DNA of 64,000 nt, from the NCBI RefSeq assembly GCF_022760925.1, contig NZ_JAKTNT010000012.1, forward strand, positions 21,948 to 85,947. The letters run 5' to 3'. A program made the position numbers and the translations under genes. The stretch comes from Thermus hydrothermalis. GTDB lineage: Bacteria; Deinococcota; Deinococci; Deinococcales; Thermaceae. How positions within the stretch are numbered: the stretch's first letter is position 1; each line of letters begins with the position of its first letter. A model generated the notes under the pieces. The model was not told the origin of the DNA and did no database searches. It saw only the letters and a list, made by a program, of their open reading frames with translations. Positions 1 through 7,136 of the stretch are shown here, piece after piece.

Positions 1-370
1 GGACGGAAACGTCCGTGCCGTGGAGGGTATGCACCAGGGGGAAGCCCTTGCCGAAGGCCAGGTAGCTGGCGGCGGCGTGGGGGATGGCGTAGTGGGTGTG
101 GACCAGGTCCAGGCCGAGCCGCTTGGCCTCCCGCTCCAGGGTCCCGGCCAGGGAAAGGGTGTAAAGGGGTCCGGGGAAGACGGGGTAGAAGGGGAGGTCC
201 ACGGGGACGAAGGTGGCGGGGCTATCCTTGGGCAGGCGGAAGGGGCGCTCCGTGGCGAAGAGGAAGACCCGGTGGCCCATCCGGGCCAGGCGGTCGGCGA
301 GCTCCGTGGCCACGATGCCGCTTCCCCCAAGGCCCGGGTAGGCCACGAGGCCAAGCCTTAGGGGCTTCAC
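1..370 (-). CDS. bshA: BshA-type glycosyltransferase, N-terminal part (runs off the window)
   Basis: Only the first 123 codons are inside the window; the gene continues past base 1. Translation from the GTG at 370 gives the GT4 N-terminal Rossmann half with the signature YPGLGGSGIVATEL, then THYAIPHAAASYLA and TLHGTDVSV, which I recognise as N-acetyl-alpha-D-glucosaminyl L-malate synthase. BshA joins UDP-GlcNAc and L-malate in the first step of bacillithiol synthesis, the low-molecular-weight thiol of Thermus and Bacillus relatives. A purine-rich GGGAGG stretch lies 9 bases before the GTG. The family call rests on motifs; another GT4 enzyme is possible but less likely. Confidence 0.85.
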   Translation of the reverse strand, partial: MKPLRLGLVAYPGLGGSGIVATELADRLARMGHRVFLFATERPFRLPKDSPATFVPVDLPFYPVFPGPLYTLSLAGTLEREAKRLGLDLVHTHYAIPHAAASYLAFGKGFPLVHTLHGTDVSV

Positions 371-426
371 TCCTGGCGCCCTCCCTCTTTTTCCCCTACA
401 GGTCTAGAGAAAGCCATGCCCCAAGT

Positions 427-1533
427 CTAGCGCAGGGCCCGCGCCCCCAGGGCGAGGAAGAGGAGGTTGGCCCCCCAGGCCCCAAGCTCCGGGGGCAAAG
501 CCCCGATGCCGGCTAAGGAGCGCCCCAAGAAGAAGGCCCCGTAGTAGGCCAGGGCCAGGACCACGCTCATCCCCAAGGCGAGCCCCGTGCTCCGCCCGTA
601 GCGGAGGGCCATGGCCGCCGCCAGGAGGACCAGGACCAGGTTGGCGAGGGGCAGGGCCAGCTTGGAGTGGAACTCCAACCGGGCCCGCCAGCGCTCCAGG
701 GGGGCCAGGAAGGGGTCTTTGGCCTTCCGCCAGGCCTCGGAGAGGCTATCCTGGCCGAAGCTAAAGGTGTCGGCGTAGTCGGCGATGGCCCGGGCCCGGG
801 AGAGGTCGGACTCCACCTCCAAGAGGGACCCTTGGCTCACCACCTTGAAGACGCGGCGCACCTGGCCGAGGAGGTCCTTGGCCCCCTCGAGGCCCGGCAC
901 CTCCTTGAAGTCCACCCGGTAGTAGCGGTAGTGCTCCAAGGTGATGACCTTCCCCTCCCACCGGCCCCGCTCGGCGAAGAGGAAGGTGCCCTCCTCCCCT
1001 TGGAAGGCGGAGATCCTTACCCCCAGCATCTCCTTCCTCTCCCAGTCAAACCCGGAGAAGTAGAGGCTTTTCCCCTGGCCGATGGGGATCTGGAGCCCCA
1101 CGAGCCGGTGGAGCCCGGCCCCCTGGGTGTGGATCTCGTCCCACCAGGCCACCCGCACCCGCTCGTTGTAGTGGGGCACCACGGCCTCCTGGAGGTAAAG
1201 GGCTATCCCTGAGAGCACCGCTCCCACAGCCAGGAGGGGAAGGGCTGCCCGGTAAAGGGGGATCCCCCCCGAGAGGAGGGCGAACTGGGCCCCTTCCGCC
1301 GAAAGCCGCCCAAAGACCAGCACCGTGGTCACCACGGTGGCGATGGGGAAGACCTGCACCAAGACCCCGGGCACGTGGTAGGAAAGCCAGCGGAGGACCT
1401 TGACAAGGGGCACCCCCTCCAGCCACCGCGCCCCGGCGTAGAAGAAGCCGAAGAGGTAGACGGCGGTGAGGAAGGCCAGGGCCAGGAGGAGGACGGGTAG
1501 GCTTTCCCTTAGGACGTAGCGGTAAAGGGTCAT
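427..1533 (-). CDS. LptF/LptG-family permease (YjgP/YjgQ)
   Basis: This 368-residue membrane protein has the LptF/G plan: two N-terminal transmembrane segments in the first 65 residues, another near 95-115, a long soluble periplasmic domain (about 120-285) and three C-terminal transmembrane segments. In Gram-negatives, LptF and LptG form the inner-membrane permease that, with LptB, lifts lipopolysaccharide onto LptC. Thermus is not known to make classical LPS, so the cargo here is probably another outer-membrane lipid or glycolipid (inference). It overlaps the upstream LptA/C-like gene by 4 bases and the two must be co-transcribed. Only one LptF/G paralogue and no LptB-like ATPase are present in the window. 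Confidence 0.85.
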   Translation of the reverse strand: MTLYRYVLRESLPVLLLALAFLTAVYLFGFFYAGARWLEGVPLVKVLRWLSYHVPGVLVQVFPIATVVTTVLVFGRLSAEGAQFALLSGGIPLYRAALPLLAVGAVLSGIALYLQEAVVPHYNERVRVAWWDEIHTQGAGLHRLVGLQIPIGQGKSLYFSGFDWERKEMLGVRISAFQGEEGTFLFAERGRWEGKVITLEHYRYYRVDFKEVPGLEGAKDLLGQVRRVFKVVSQGSLLEVESDLSRARAIADYADTFSFGQDSLSEAWRKAKDPFLAPLERWRARLEFHSKLALPLANLVLVLLAAAMALRYGRSTGLALGMSVVLALAYYGAFFLGRSLAGIGALPPELGAWGANLLFLALGARALR

Positions 1534-2150
1534 GGGAGGCGGCTAGCGTAGGTGACGAGGCGCATGGCGCTCTCGGGTACCTTGGTGGAGGCCAAGACTT
1601 TCCCCCCTTGGAAGCGGAGGTGGAGCCGGGCGGAGGCCCCTTGCCCCTTGAGGGTGGCCTTGCCTTCCTGGTAGGTGAAGCTTCCCAAGGCCAAGGCTTC
1701 CCTCCCCTTCAGGTCCACCACCAGGGCTTCCGCCTGGAGCTTAGGGCTATCCGCCTGGACCTTGCCCTTGAGCACCACCACCTCCTCGGCGAAGAGGGCA
1801 AGGGCCCTTTCCGCCTTAAGCCCCTTGAAATCGGCGTTGCTAAAGGTGAGGCTTTGGAAGCGGGCTTCCTGCTTGGGGATGTCGTGCTCCAGGCTTTGGG
1901 CGAGGAAGGTTTCCTTGCTGGAGAGGAGCTCCACCCCCCTTGCCCGGACGAAGGCGCCCTCTTTGTACTCAATGTAGCTTCCCTTCAAGCGGAGTCCGTT
2001 TTCGTTGTCCACCAGGATCCCCCCCTGGGGAAGGGTGGTGACCCCGGTGTCCAGGTTGACCCGTTGGGGGCCGAAGGGCTCCACGCTGAAGGTGGCGAAG
2101 CGGGCAGCCAGGGCTACCCCGAGGAAAAGCAGGGGCCAAAGCCTTCTCAT
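1530..2150 (-). CDS. LptA/LptC-like periplasmic protein (OstA-fold)
   Basis: About 206 residues: a hydrophobic N-terminal signal or anchor, then repeated short beta strands of the kind seen in LptA/LptC/OstA_N jellyroll proteins (stretches such as DNENGLRLKGSYIEYKEGAF and QAEALVVDLKGREALALGSF). In the Lpt pathway such proteins form the periplasmic bridge. I chose the ATG at 2150 rather than the GTG at 2159 because a TAAAGT -10 box (complement of 2158-2163) ends exactly 7 bases before the ATG, the leaderless spacing seen throughout this window. The gene overlaps the LptF/G gene by 4 bases. The sequence is divergent, so whether it plays the LptA or LptC role is open. Confidence 0.72.
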   Translation of the reverse strand: MRRLWPLLFLGVALAARFATFSVEPFGPQRVNLDTGVTTLPQGGILVDNENGLRLKGSYIEYKEGAFVRARGVELLSSKETFLAQSLEHDIPKQEARFQSLTFSNADFKGLKAERALALFAEEVVVLKGKVQADSPKLQAEALVVDLKGREALALGSFTYQEGKATLKGQGASARLHLRFQGGKVLASTKVPESAMRLVTYASRLP

Positions 2151-2157
2151 GGAGGGC

Positions 2158-2163
2158 ACTTTA
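2158..2163 (-). promoter_or_regulatory. -10 box (TAAAGT) of the Lpt-like operon
   Basis: TAAAGT on the minus strand ends 7 bases before the ATG at 2150, so the transcript would start at or next to the start codon. A matching TAAAGT serves the divergent gene at 2215. No convincing -35 box was found. Confidence 0.5.
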
Positions 2164-2201
2164 CCCCATTTCCCTTAGGGTTGCGTTAGCTCCCTTTTTG
2201 G

Positions 2202-2207
2202 TAAAGT
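2202..2207 (+). promoter_or_regulatory. -10 box (TAAAGT) for the O-antigen-ligase-like gene
   Basis: TAAAGT lies 7 bases before the GTG at 2215, with a possible -35 TTGCGT at 2181-2186 (15-base spacer). The message would be leaderless. Confidence 0.5.
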
Positions 2208-2214
2208 TTAGCCC

Positions 2215-3648
2215 GTGCGCCTCCTTTCCCTAGGCCTCGCCCTTGCGCCCCTCTTCCCCTTCTTGGGCTGGCTTGCTCCCTTCTTCTTACCCGGCCTTCG
2301 CGGGCTTCCCCGTCCCATCTTGGGCCTGCTGGGGTTCTACGCCCTTTCCCTTCTCCTCCCAGCCCTTTTTGCTCCCGAGCCCTTGGCCTTTCCCATGGCC
2401 CTTTTCCGGGTGCTCTACGTCCTCGGCTTGGTGGGGGCGGGGGTAGTCTTGGCCAAGCGCTTCTCCTCGGAAGCCTTAGCCCCCCTGGGGTATGGCCTAG
2501 CCCTCCTTTACCTGACCGCTTTCGCCGCCACCTACCTCGTCTTTGGGGACAGGGCGGTGGGGGAGCGCCTGGCCCACCCCTTCCATAGCCCCGTGGGGCT
2601 CGGCCTCATGGGGGCGGTGGGCGTCCTCTTGGCCCTTTACCTGCGCTACCCTTGGCCCTTTCGCCTTCTCCTGGGCCTTCTTGGGGGGGCGGTCCTCCTC
2701 CTTTCCGGGAGCCGGGGGGGGATGCTGGGGCTTCTTTTGGGCGGGGCGGGGGGGCTTCTCTTCCGCCGGCGGGGGTTTTGGGCGTTGGGGCTTTCGGGGC
2801 TTCTCCTGGGGGTTGCCACTTTCCTGGACACCCCGGCCACGGAGCGGTTTTTCCAGGTCCAGCTTTCCGGGCGGGAAGCGCTTTGGCTTCGGGCGTACGA
2901 GGTTTACGCCGCCCACCCCTGGACCGGGGTGGGGCCCTACCTCCTAGGGGACTACCTTCGGGGAACCCTGTTTGGGGACTGCTTTCTCTTTTCCCTTTTG
3001 GAGGCGCGCGGCCTAATGTGCCCCGCCTGGCTTAAGCCTCTAGGGGGGTTCTGGCAGTTCGCCCATAACCACTTTTTGCAAGCCCTGGGGGAAAGTGGGC
3101 CCTTAGGGGCCTTGGGACTCCTTCTCCTCGTGGGGGGATTTTTGGCGGCGGCCTGGGGGGATGGGCTTCTTTTTTCCCTCCTCTTGGCCTACGCCGCCAT
3201 GGGCATGGTGGACAATCCCTTTAGCGTCCCAAGTCCCTTCCGCGGCGAGATTTTCTTCCTAGCGGGGGGGTTGGCCTTGGCCCAGGGACGCCTTGTCCTA
3301 AGCCGTACCTTGGGCCTTGCCGCAGGGGTGGCCCTCCTTTGGGCCCTTCCCTTTTGGCAACTTGCCCTCACGCCTTCCCCTTCGCCCCCCCGCCTGGCCT
3401 ACGCCGCCTTGGGACGGGAGGGGGGAGTGGTGCGCCTCGAGGGGGGCGAGGGCTACCGGGTCCAGGTCTGGCTTTGTGCCAAGGCCTGCCGCCGTGTGGG
3501 CTGGGAGTGGGATGGGGCTAAGCCCATCGCCTTTAGCCTTCCCAAGGACCTACCTCCCGGGTCCTACCGGCTACGGGTCCTGGTCTTTGCCCCCTCGCGC
3601 CTTGGGCAAAAGCCCCTTTATGCCCTGGAAAGGGAGGTGGTGCGGTGA
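2215..3648 (+). CDS. O-antigen ligase/polymerase-like membrane protein (Wzy_C family)
   Basis: A 477-residue polytopic protein with about ten hydrophobic segments. The region with SGSRGGMLG (near residue 164) and the later periplasmic loop HNHFLQALGESGPLG are the hallmarks of the Wzy/WaaL superfamily, which transfers or polymerises undecaprenyl-linked glycans on the outer face of the inner membrane. After the last membrane segment comes a soluble C-terminal domain of about 90 residues (from about 385) that is not part of the usual family core. The gene overlaps the next gene (CBM-like) by 4 bases (GTGA). It could be ligase or polymerase; sequence cannot decide. Confidence 0.8.
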   Translation: MRLLSLGLALAPLFPFLGWLAPFFLPGLRGLPRPILGLLGFYALSLLLPALFAPEPLAFPMALFRVLYVLGLVGAGVVLAKRFSSEALAPLGYGLALLYLTAFAATYLVFGDRAVGERLAHPFHSPVGLGLMGAVGVLLALYLRYPWPFRLLLGLLGGAVLLLSGSRGGMLGLLLGGAGGLLFRRRGFWALGLSGLLLGVATFLDTPATERFFQVQLSGREALWLRAYEVYAAHPWTGVGPYLLGDYLRGTLFGDCFLFSLLEARGLMCPAWLKPLGGFWQFAHNHFLQALGESGPLGALGLLLLVGGFLAAAWGDGLLFSLLLAYAAMGMVDNPFSVPSPFRGEIFFLAGGLALAQGRLVLSRTLGLAAGVALLWALPFWQLALTPSPSPPRLAYAALGREGGVVRLEGGEGYRVQVWLCAKACRRVGWEWDGAKPIAFSLPKDLPPGSYRLRVLVFAPSRLGQKPLYALEREVVR

Positions 3649-4052
3649 GGGGGGCTTGGTTCCTTGCCCTTTCCCTCCTTGGCGCTTTGGGGCTAGGGCT
3701 TTGGGGCCTACGGGAGGCTTTTGCCCTGCGTCCCTTGGCCCTTGGGCCCTGCCGGCCAGGCCCCTTGCCGGAGCGGGCGGAGCTTTGGACGAACGGGGTG
3801 GTGGAGATCCCCCTTTGCCGCAAGGCCACCTTGGTTCTCCGCCTCGAGGGCACCCCCGCCCAGGGTAAGGGGCCCCACGTCTTGGTGGCCGAGGGAGGCC
3901 GCCTCCTCTTTGAGGGGGAGGTTTTGGGCCTTGTGGAGCTCAGGTTCCGCACCTCGGGGGAAGGCATCGTGGCGGTGGCCTTCACCGATGACCTTTACCT
4001 TCCCCCGGAGGACCGGAACCTCTTCCTGCGGGGGCTCCTGGTGGAGCCTTAG
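3645..4052 (+). CDS. Small membrane-anchored protein with a carbohydrate-binding-module-like domain
   Basis: The product is 135 residues: an N-terminal hydrophobic segment (about 4-28) and a small beta-rich domain. The C-terminal end, FTDDLYLPPEDRNLFLRGLL, resembles the conserved F-N-D-x-Y-x-P-x-x-DRNLY-x-x-Y signature of the calcium-dependent xylan-binding module families (CBM36/60-like), with DxY and DRNL preserved. It starts inside the stop codon of the O-antigen-ligase-like gene, so translation is coupled. A role in holding the glycan substrate for the upstream enzyme is an inference. The domain call rests on one motif. Confidence 0.6.
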   Translation: MRGAWFLALSLLGALGLGLWGLREAFALRPLALGPCRPGPLPERAELWTNGVVEIPLCRKATLVLRLEGTPAQGKGPHVLVAEGGRLLFEGEVLGLVELRFRTSGEGIVAVAFTDDLYLPPEDRNLFLRGLLVEP

Positions 4053-4055
4053 GTC

Positions 4056-4631
4056 TTACCGGAGGAGGCTGATCAAGGTTAAGACTATGCCAATGGCGGT
4101 GAAGACCAGCATGGCCTTGTTGAAGGCCCCGTTGATCTCCGCTTTGACCTCTTGGCGCAGGGAGTAGATCGCCTCTTCCAGCCCTTGGATGCGCCCCTCC
4201 AGCTCGGTCCTAAGCTGTTGGATGCGTTCCTCCAGCTTGGTCTCTACCTGCTGGATGCGTTCCTCCAGCTTAATTTCTACCTGTTGGATACGCTCCTCCA
4301 GCCTGGTCTCTACCTGTTGGATACGCCCTTCCAGTTTGGTTTCTACCTGCTGGATGCGTTCTTCTAGTTCAGCCTTGACCTGCTGGATACGCCCTTCTAG
4401 TCTGGTCTCTACCTGCTGGATGCGTTCCTCCAGCTTGGTTTCTACCTGTTGGATACGCCCTTCCAAACGGGCTTCCGCGGTCCTCAGTTCCCCTTTGACC
4501 TCCTCGCGCAAGGTGTCAATGCGGCGGGAGAGATCGCTCACCAAGGGAGGGAGTACCTGGAGGGTAGCTTCCACGATGCCCTCCAGCTTCTCCAGGCGCT
4601 CGGCCAGGCGCTCAGGGTCCACTCCTGGCAT
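4056..4631 (-). CDS. Tail-anchored coiled-coil protein made of 11-residue repeats
   Basis: This 191-residue protein has three parts: a helical head (1-54), nine tandem 11-residue repeats (55-153) with consensus L-E-(E/G)-R-I-Q-Q-V-E-T-(K/R), and a C-terminal tail with one membrane segment (about 173-189, MLVFTAIGIVLTLISLL). An 11-residue period favours a right-handed or nearly straight coiled coil rather than a normal heptad coil. The C-terminal anchor would leave the rod on the cytoplasmic side, or on the periplasmic side if the topology is inverted. It resembles DUF1640/CCDC90-type proteins in layout. The start is supported by a TAGAAT box 6 bases upstream. Function unknown; its neighbours are envelope genes. 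Confidence 0.8.
   Translation of the reverse strand: MPGVDPERLAERLEKLEGIVEATLQVLPPLVSDLSRRIDTLREEVKGELRTAEARLEGRIQQVETKLEERIQQVETRLEGRIQQVKAELEERIQQVETKLEGRIQQVETRLEERIQQVEIKLEERIQQVETKLEERIQQLRTELEGRIQGLEEAIYSLRQEVKAEINGAFNKAMLVFTAIGIVLTLISLLR
4173..4469 (-). repeat. Nine tandem 33-bp coding repeats
   Basis: The repeat region of the coiled-coil gene is nine copies of a 33-base unit, each coding one 11-residue repeat. Copies differ mainly at third positions and at E/G and K/R sites. Such arrays can change copy number by slippage or recombination, so length polymorphism between strains is expected. Confidence 0.9.
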
Positions 4632-4637
4632 AAGGCC

Positions 4638-4643
4638 ATTCTA
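4638..4643 (-). promoter_or_regulatory. -10 box (TAGAAT) overlapping the lptD-like stop codon
   Basis: TAGAAT on the minus strand contains the TAG stop of the upstream LptD-like gene and ends 6 bases before the ATG at 4631, so the coiled-coil gene can have its own leaderless transcript. Confidence 0.5.
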
Positions 4644-6263
4644 GCGCAAGGAAAGGCCGAAGGTGAGGCTTAACCCCGGGGTTTCGTCGTACTGCCCCTG
4701 GAGGACGTTTTGCGCCCGAAGCTCGTAGGCGAAGCAGCCGTCGTAGAGGCGGAGGGTGAGGCCGTAGCGGGTAAGCCCTCCGCCCCCAAAACCCACCTCG
4801 GGGGCGAGCCAAAGGGCCTGGCAGCAATTGCGGTCCGGTAGGGGCATGGCGTAGGCGAAGCGGACCTCCTCCAGGCTTCCCCGCACGTAGGCCGCCCGGA
4901 GGCTTCCGAAGCGCTCGCTTTGGAAACGCCCTTCCAGGCGGTCTAGCCGGTTCCCCAGGGGGTTTTCCAGGGTGTAGCCGAGGCCCAGGGGGCCATAGGC
5001 CGCGTCCACGAAAAGCCTCTGGTATTCGTCCCGGTTCTCGTAGGTGAAGGGCGGGGTCTGGCCCAAAGGCTCAAGCCTCCCCCCGTACCCTGCCCGTAGG
5101 GTAAGTTCCCCGTCCCGGAAGCTCCCTTCCACGCTTCCTCCCAGGGCCAGGTAGGGGTCGTACCCGGCCCCGGGGTAGAGGGTGAAGAGCAGAGCGGGGG
5201 TGAGGGAGAGGCGAAAGGGGCCTTCCTGGAGGGTAGCCCGGTAGGAGGCTTCTAGCCCCAGGGTCCAGCCTTGGCTCCTTCCCGTTTCCGCATAGCGGAG
5301 GAAGGGGCTAAGGGTAAGGTCCTCCAGGCGGAAGGTGGGGCGGTAGCGGACCTCGAGGCGGGGGGTGTCGGCGTCGGGGGGCTTGGGGCTTGCGGCGAAG
5401 AAGAGGTCGCCGAAGAAGGCCCTGACCCCGGGGGCGTAGCCCAACTGGGCCTCCATGCCCCGGTCCCCCTCCCGGTAGCCCAGGAGGAGGGCTTTCTGCT
5501 CGGTTCCGAGGCCCGTGGCCAGGAGGGTAAAGCGCCTCTCCCACCGCCCAATCTCCTCCCCGGGCTTGGGGAGGGGGAAGCCCCTGACCCCCACGCTCCA
5601 ACCCCCGTCCGCTGTGCTCCCCAGGACCAGGGGGCTTTCCAGGGTCGGTTTGCGGTGGGCGTTGGCCCGGGCTTCCCCCAGAGGGATGTCCAGCGCCCAG
5701 AGGCCCAGGCGCGCTTCCCCCACGAGTTCGCCACTGGCCACGTCAAACCGGGCCTCCTCCATGGCGAGGCGCACGTCCTCCCCGCAGGGGCAGGGCGTGG
5801 CCAGAAACCCTTTGAGGATGGCTTCCTTTTGGTGGAAGCGGGCCTCTTCCGCCCTTACCCGGTAGGCGGGGGACTCGAGGAGGACCCTTTGGCCCAAGGG
5901 GGGGCTTTCCAGGAGGACGCTTTCCGCTTCTGCCCGAAGCCTTCCCTGGGCAAGGCGCACGCCCTTCAGGGTCTTGCCCTCCAGACGCTCCGCCTGGATA
6001 CGCCACCCCTCCGCCTCCCCGGTGAGGTTTTCGGCGAAAAACGCCTTGGCCTCCTCTCGGTAGCGGATGAGGGGGGTCTCGAGGAGAAGGCCTTCCCGTT
6101 CTAGGCAAGCGCGTCCCTCAAAAACGAGCTCCTCCCCATCGTAGGTGAGTTCTTCTCCGCCCAATAGTCCCTCTTCCGTTTCCAAGGTGTAGGGCCTTTG
6201 GGCGCAAGGGCCCGCCAAGGCCAAGCTTCCCCAAAGGGCTAAGAGGGGGAGTAGGCGCCTCAT
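4641..6263 (-). CDS. lptD: LptD-like outer-membrane assembly protein
   Basis: The protein has 540 residues. A signal peptide (1-17, ending LALAG) is followed by an OstA_N/LptA-like jellyroll region (about 25-170) and a long C-terminal region of alternating beta strands rich in Tyr, Leu and Arg (about 200-540), as expected of an outer-membrane barrel. LptD inserts LPS into the outer membrane in proteobacteria; here the cargo is unknown. It is shorter than E. coli LptD (about 780), carries CPCG and CC cysteine pairs that might form disulfides, and ends in Arg rather than the usual aromatic residue. A TATCGT box 7 bases before the ATG supports the start. Confidence 0.8.
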   Translation of the reverse strand: MRRLLPLLALWGSLALAGPCAQRPYTLETEEGLLGGEELTYDGEELVFEGRACLEREGLLLETPLIRYREEAKAFFAENLTGEAEGWRIQAERLEGKTLKGVRLAQGRLRAEAESVLLESPPLGQRVLLESPAYRVRAEEARFHQKEAILKGFLATPCPCGEDVRLAMEEARFDVASGELVGEARLGLWALDIPLGEARANAHRKPTLESPLVLGSTADGGWSVGVRGFPLPKPGEEIGRWERRFTLLATGLGTEQKALLLGYREGDRGMEAQLGYAPGVRAFFGDLFFAASPKPPDADTPRLEVRYRPTFRLEDLTLSPFLRYAETGRSQGWTLGLEASYRATLQEGPFRLSLTPALLFTLYPGAGYDPYLALGGSVEGSFRDGELTLRAGYGGRLEPLGQTPPFTYENRDEYQRLFVDAAYGPLGLGYTLENPLGNRLDRLEGRFQSERFGSLRAAYVRGSLEEVRFAYAMPLPDRNCCQALWLAPEVGFGGGGLTRYGLTLRLYDGCFAYELRAQNVLQGQYDETPGLSLTFGLSLR

Positions 6264-6270
6264 GGCTAAG

Positions 6271-6276
6271 ACGATA
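6271..6276 (-). promoter_or_regulatory. -10 box (TATCGT) of the lptD-like gene
   Basis: TATCGT on the minus strand ends 7 bases before the ATG at 6263; the transcript would be leaderless. It lies in the 18-base gap after the upstream gene. Confidence 0.45.
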
Positions 6277-6281
6277 CCAGA

Positions 6282-6770
6282 CTAGAGGGCCCAGCCCGAG
6301 GGCCTTGCCGGGTAGGGTGGGGCCTGGCCCCGCTTGACCTCTACCCGGAAAAACCCCGAGAGGGTGAGGGTGCCCCCCGTGGCCCGGGCTTGGGCCAGGG
6401 CCTGGTCCAGGAGGGTGCTTAGCTCTAGGAGGAAGCGGTCTTGTACCGCCTTCTCCACGGGCAAGGCGCCGAAGGTGAGGCAGGCGGGGTTTACCTTTGG
6501 GCAGTGGGGTTCTAGCCTGAGCCTCCCCCCAAGGAAGTAGAGCCGCCAGCTTCCCAGGTCCACCCGGTACCCGGCCCGCAGGTGGTCCTGGTACTGGAGG
6601 GCGAGCCTTTGCCAGAGCTCCCTGGCTTCTTTGCCCACGGGGCTTAGGGTGTACCGCCAGGCTGTGGCGCCCTCCTGGGTGAGGCTTTGGCTCCGGGTGA
6701 GCCGCCACTCTTGGGCGTGGGCCAAGGGGAGGAGGAGGAGTATGAGGAAGCTTGGCCCACCCCTTCGCAT
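6282..6770 (-). CDS. Secreted protein of unknown function
   Basis: The product is 162 residues with a clear signal peptide (FLILLLLPLAHAQ, cleavage after about residue 19). The mature part has no motif I recognise; it is about 140 residues, with two cysteines (PHC and PAC) that might pair. It precedes the LptD-like gene by 18 bases in the same direction, so a periplasmic role in outer-membrane assembly is plausible but only inferred. A GAAAGGG sequence directly before the ATG serves as ribosome-binding site. The longer overlapping reading frame on the same strand (6118-6780) has no signal peptide and unnatural composition and was discarded. Confidence 0.65.
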   Translation of the reverse strand: MRRGGPSFLILLLLPLAHAQEWRLTRSQSLTQEGATAWRYTLSPVGKEARELWQRLALQYQDHLRAGYRVDLGSWRLYFLGGRLRLEPHCPKVNPACLTFGALPVEKAVQDRFLLELSTLLDQALAQARATGGTLTLSGFFRVEVKRGQAPPYPARPSGWAL

Positions 6771-6819
6771 ACCCTTTCATTCTCCCTCCGTCGGCCTTGG
6801 TTCTCTGCCTCCCGAGGGT

Positions 6820-6850
6820 TTGTGGGGGAGGTCCTGTAAGGTGTTATAGT
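6820..6850 (+). promoter_or_regulatory. Possible promoter of the polysaccharide locus
   Basis: TTGTGG (6820-6825) and TATAGT (6845-6850) are 19 bases apart, in the 366-base gap between the divergent envelope genes and the flippase. A tiny frame of eight codons (6860-6886) follows, then the dehydrogenase remnant at 6921. I see no other structure in the gap. Confidence 0.35.
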
Positions 6851-6920
6851 TTGGTGGGGATGGCGCCTGTGTGGACATGTGTGTAAGGCGAGCGTGGATG
6901 CTTTTGGAGCGAGGTGGAGT

Positions 6921-7031
6921 GTGAAGAGGGTGGTGATAGTGGATGCTGGTTACGTGGGTCTTGCCACGAGGGTGGTCTTGGCCTACGTGGAGCACAGGTT
7001 AAGGCCCTTGGGGTCGTTTGGGGGGTGGTAA
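6921..7031 (+). pseudogene. Remnant of a UDP-glucose/GDP-mannose dehydrogenase-family gene
   Basis: A GTG-started frame of 36 codons reads KRVVIVDAGYVGLATRVVLA, very close to the NAD-binding N-terminus of nucleotide-sugar dehydrogenases (normally V-x-G-x-GYVGL-x-x-x-x-x-LA). It then loses similarity and stops at TAA 7029-7031. The normal length of the family is above 400 residues, so nearly the whole gene is gone. The first Gly of the GxGYVG nucleotide loop is replaced by Asp. It sits just upstream of the flippase in the same frame, which points to a deletion or recombination joint. The identification rests on about 22 residues. Confidence 0.65.
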
Positions 7032-7136
7032 CTCCTGCGTAGGCTAGGGCGAGAGCATCATCTTTTCGGAACGCTGGTTCGTTCAAAGACGGTTAAAAGT
7101 CTCTTTTACCTGTACCTGGTTCAGGTTGCGAATTAC

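Noticed and set aside
4173..4469. Tandem 33-base units that could suggest a CRISPR array
   Set aside because: The units are directly adjacent without unique spacers and encode an open 11-residue protein repeat.
6118..6780. Long minus-strand reading frame of 220 codons
   Set aside because: Pro/Gly/Arg/His-rich shadow of the secreted-protein and LptD-like genes; no signal peptide or family motif.
6860..6886. Eight-codon frame as a leader peptide of the polysaccharide locus
   Set aside because: Too short to judge and no attenuator hairpin follows it.
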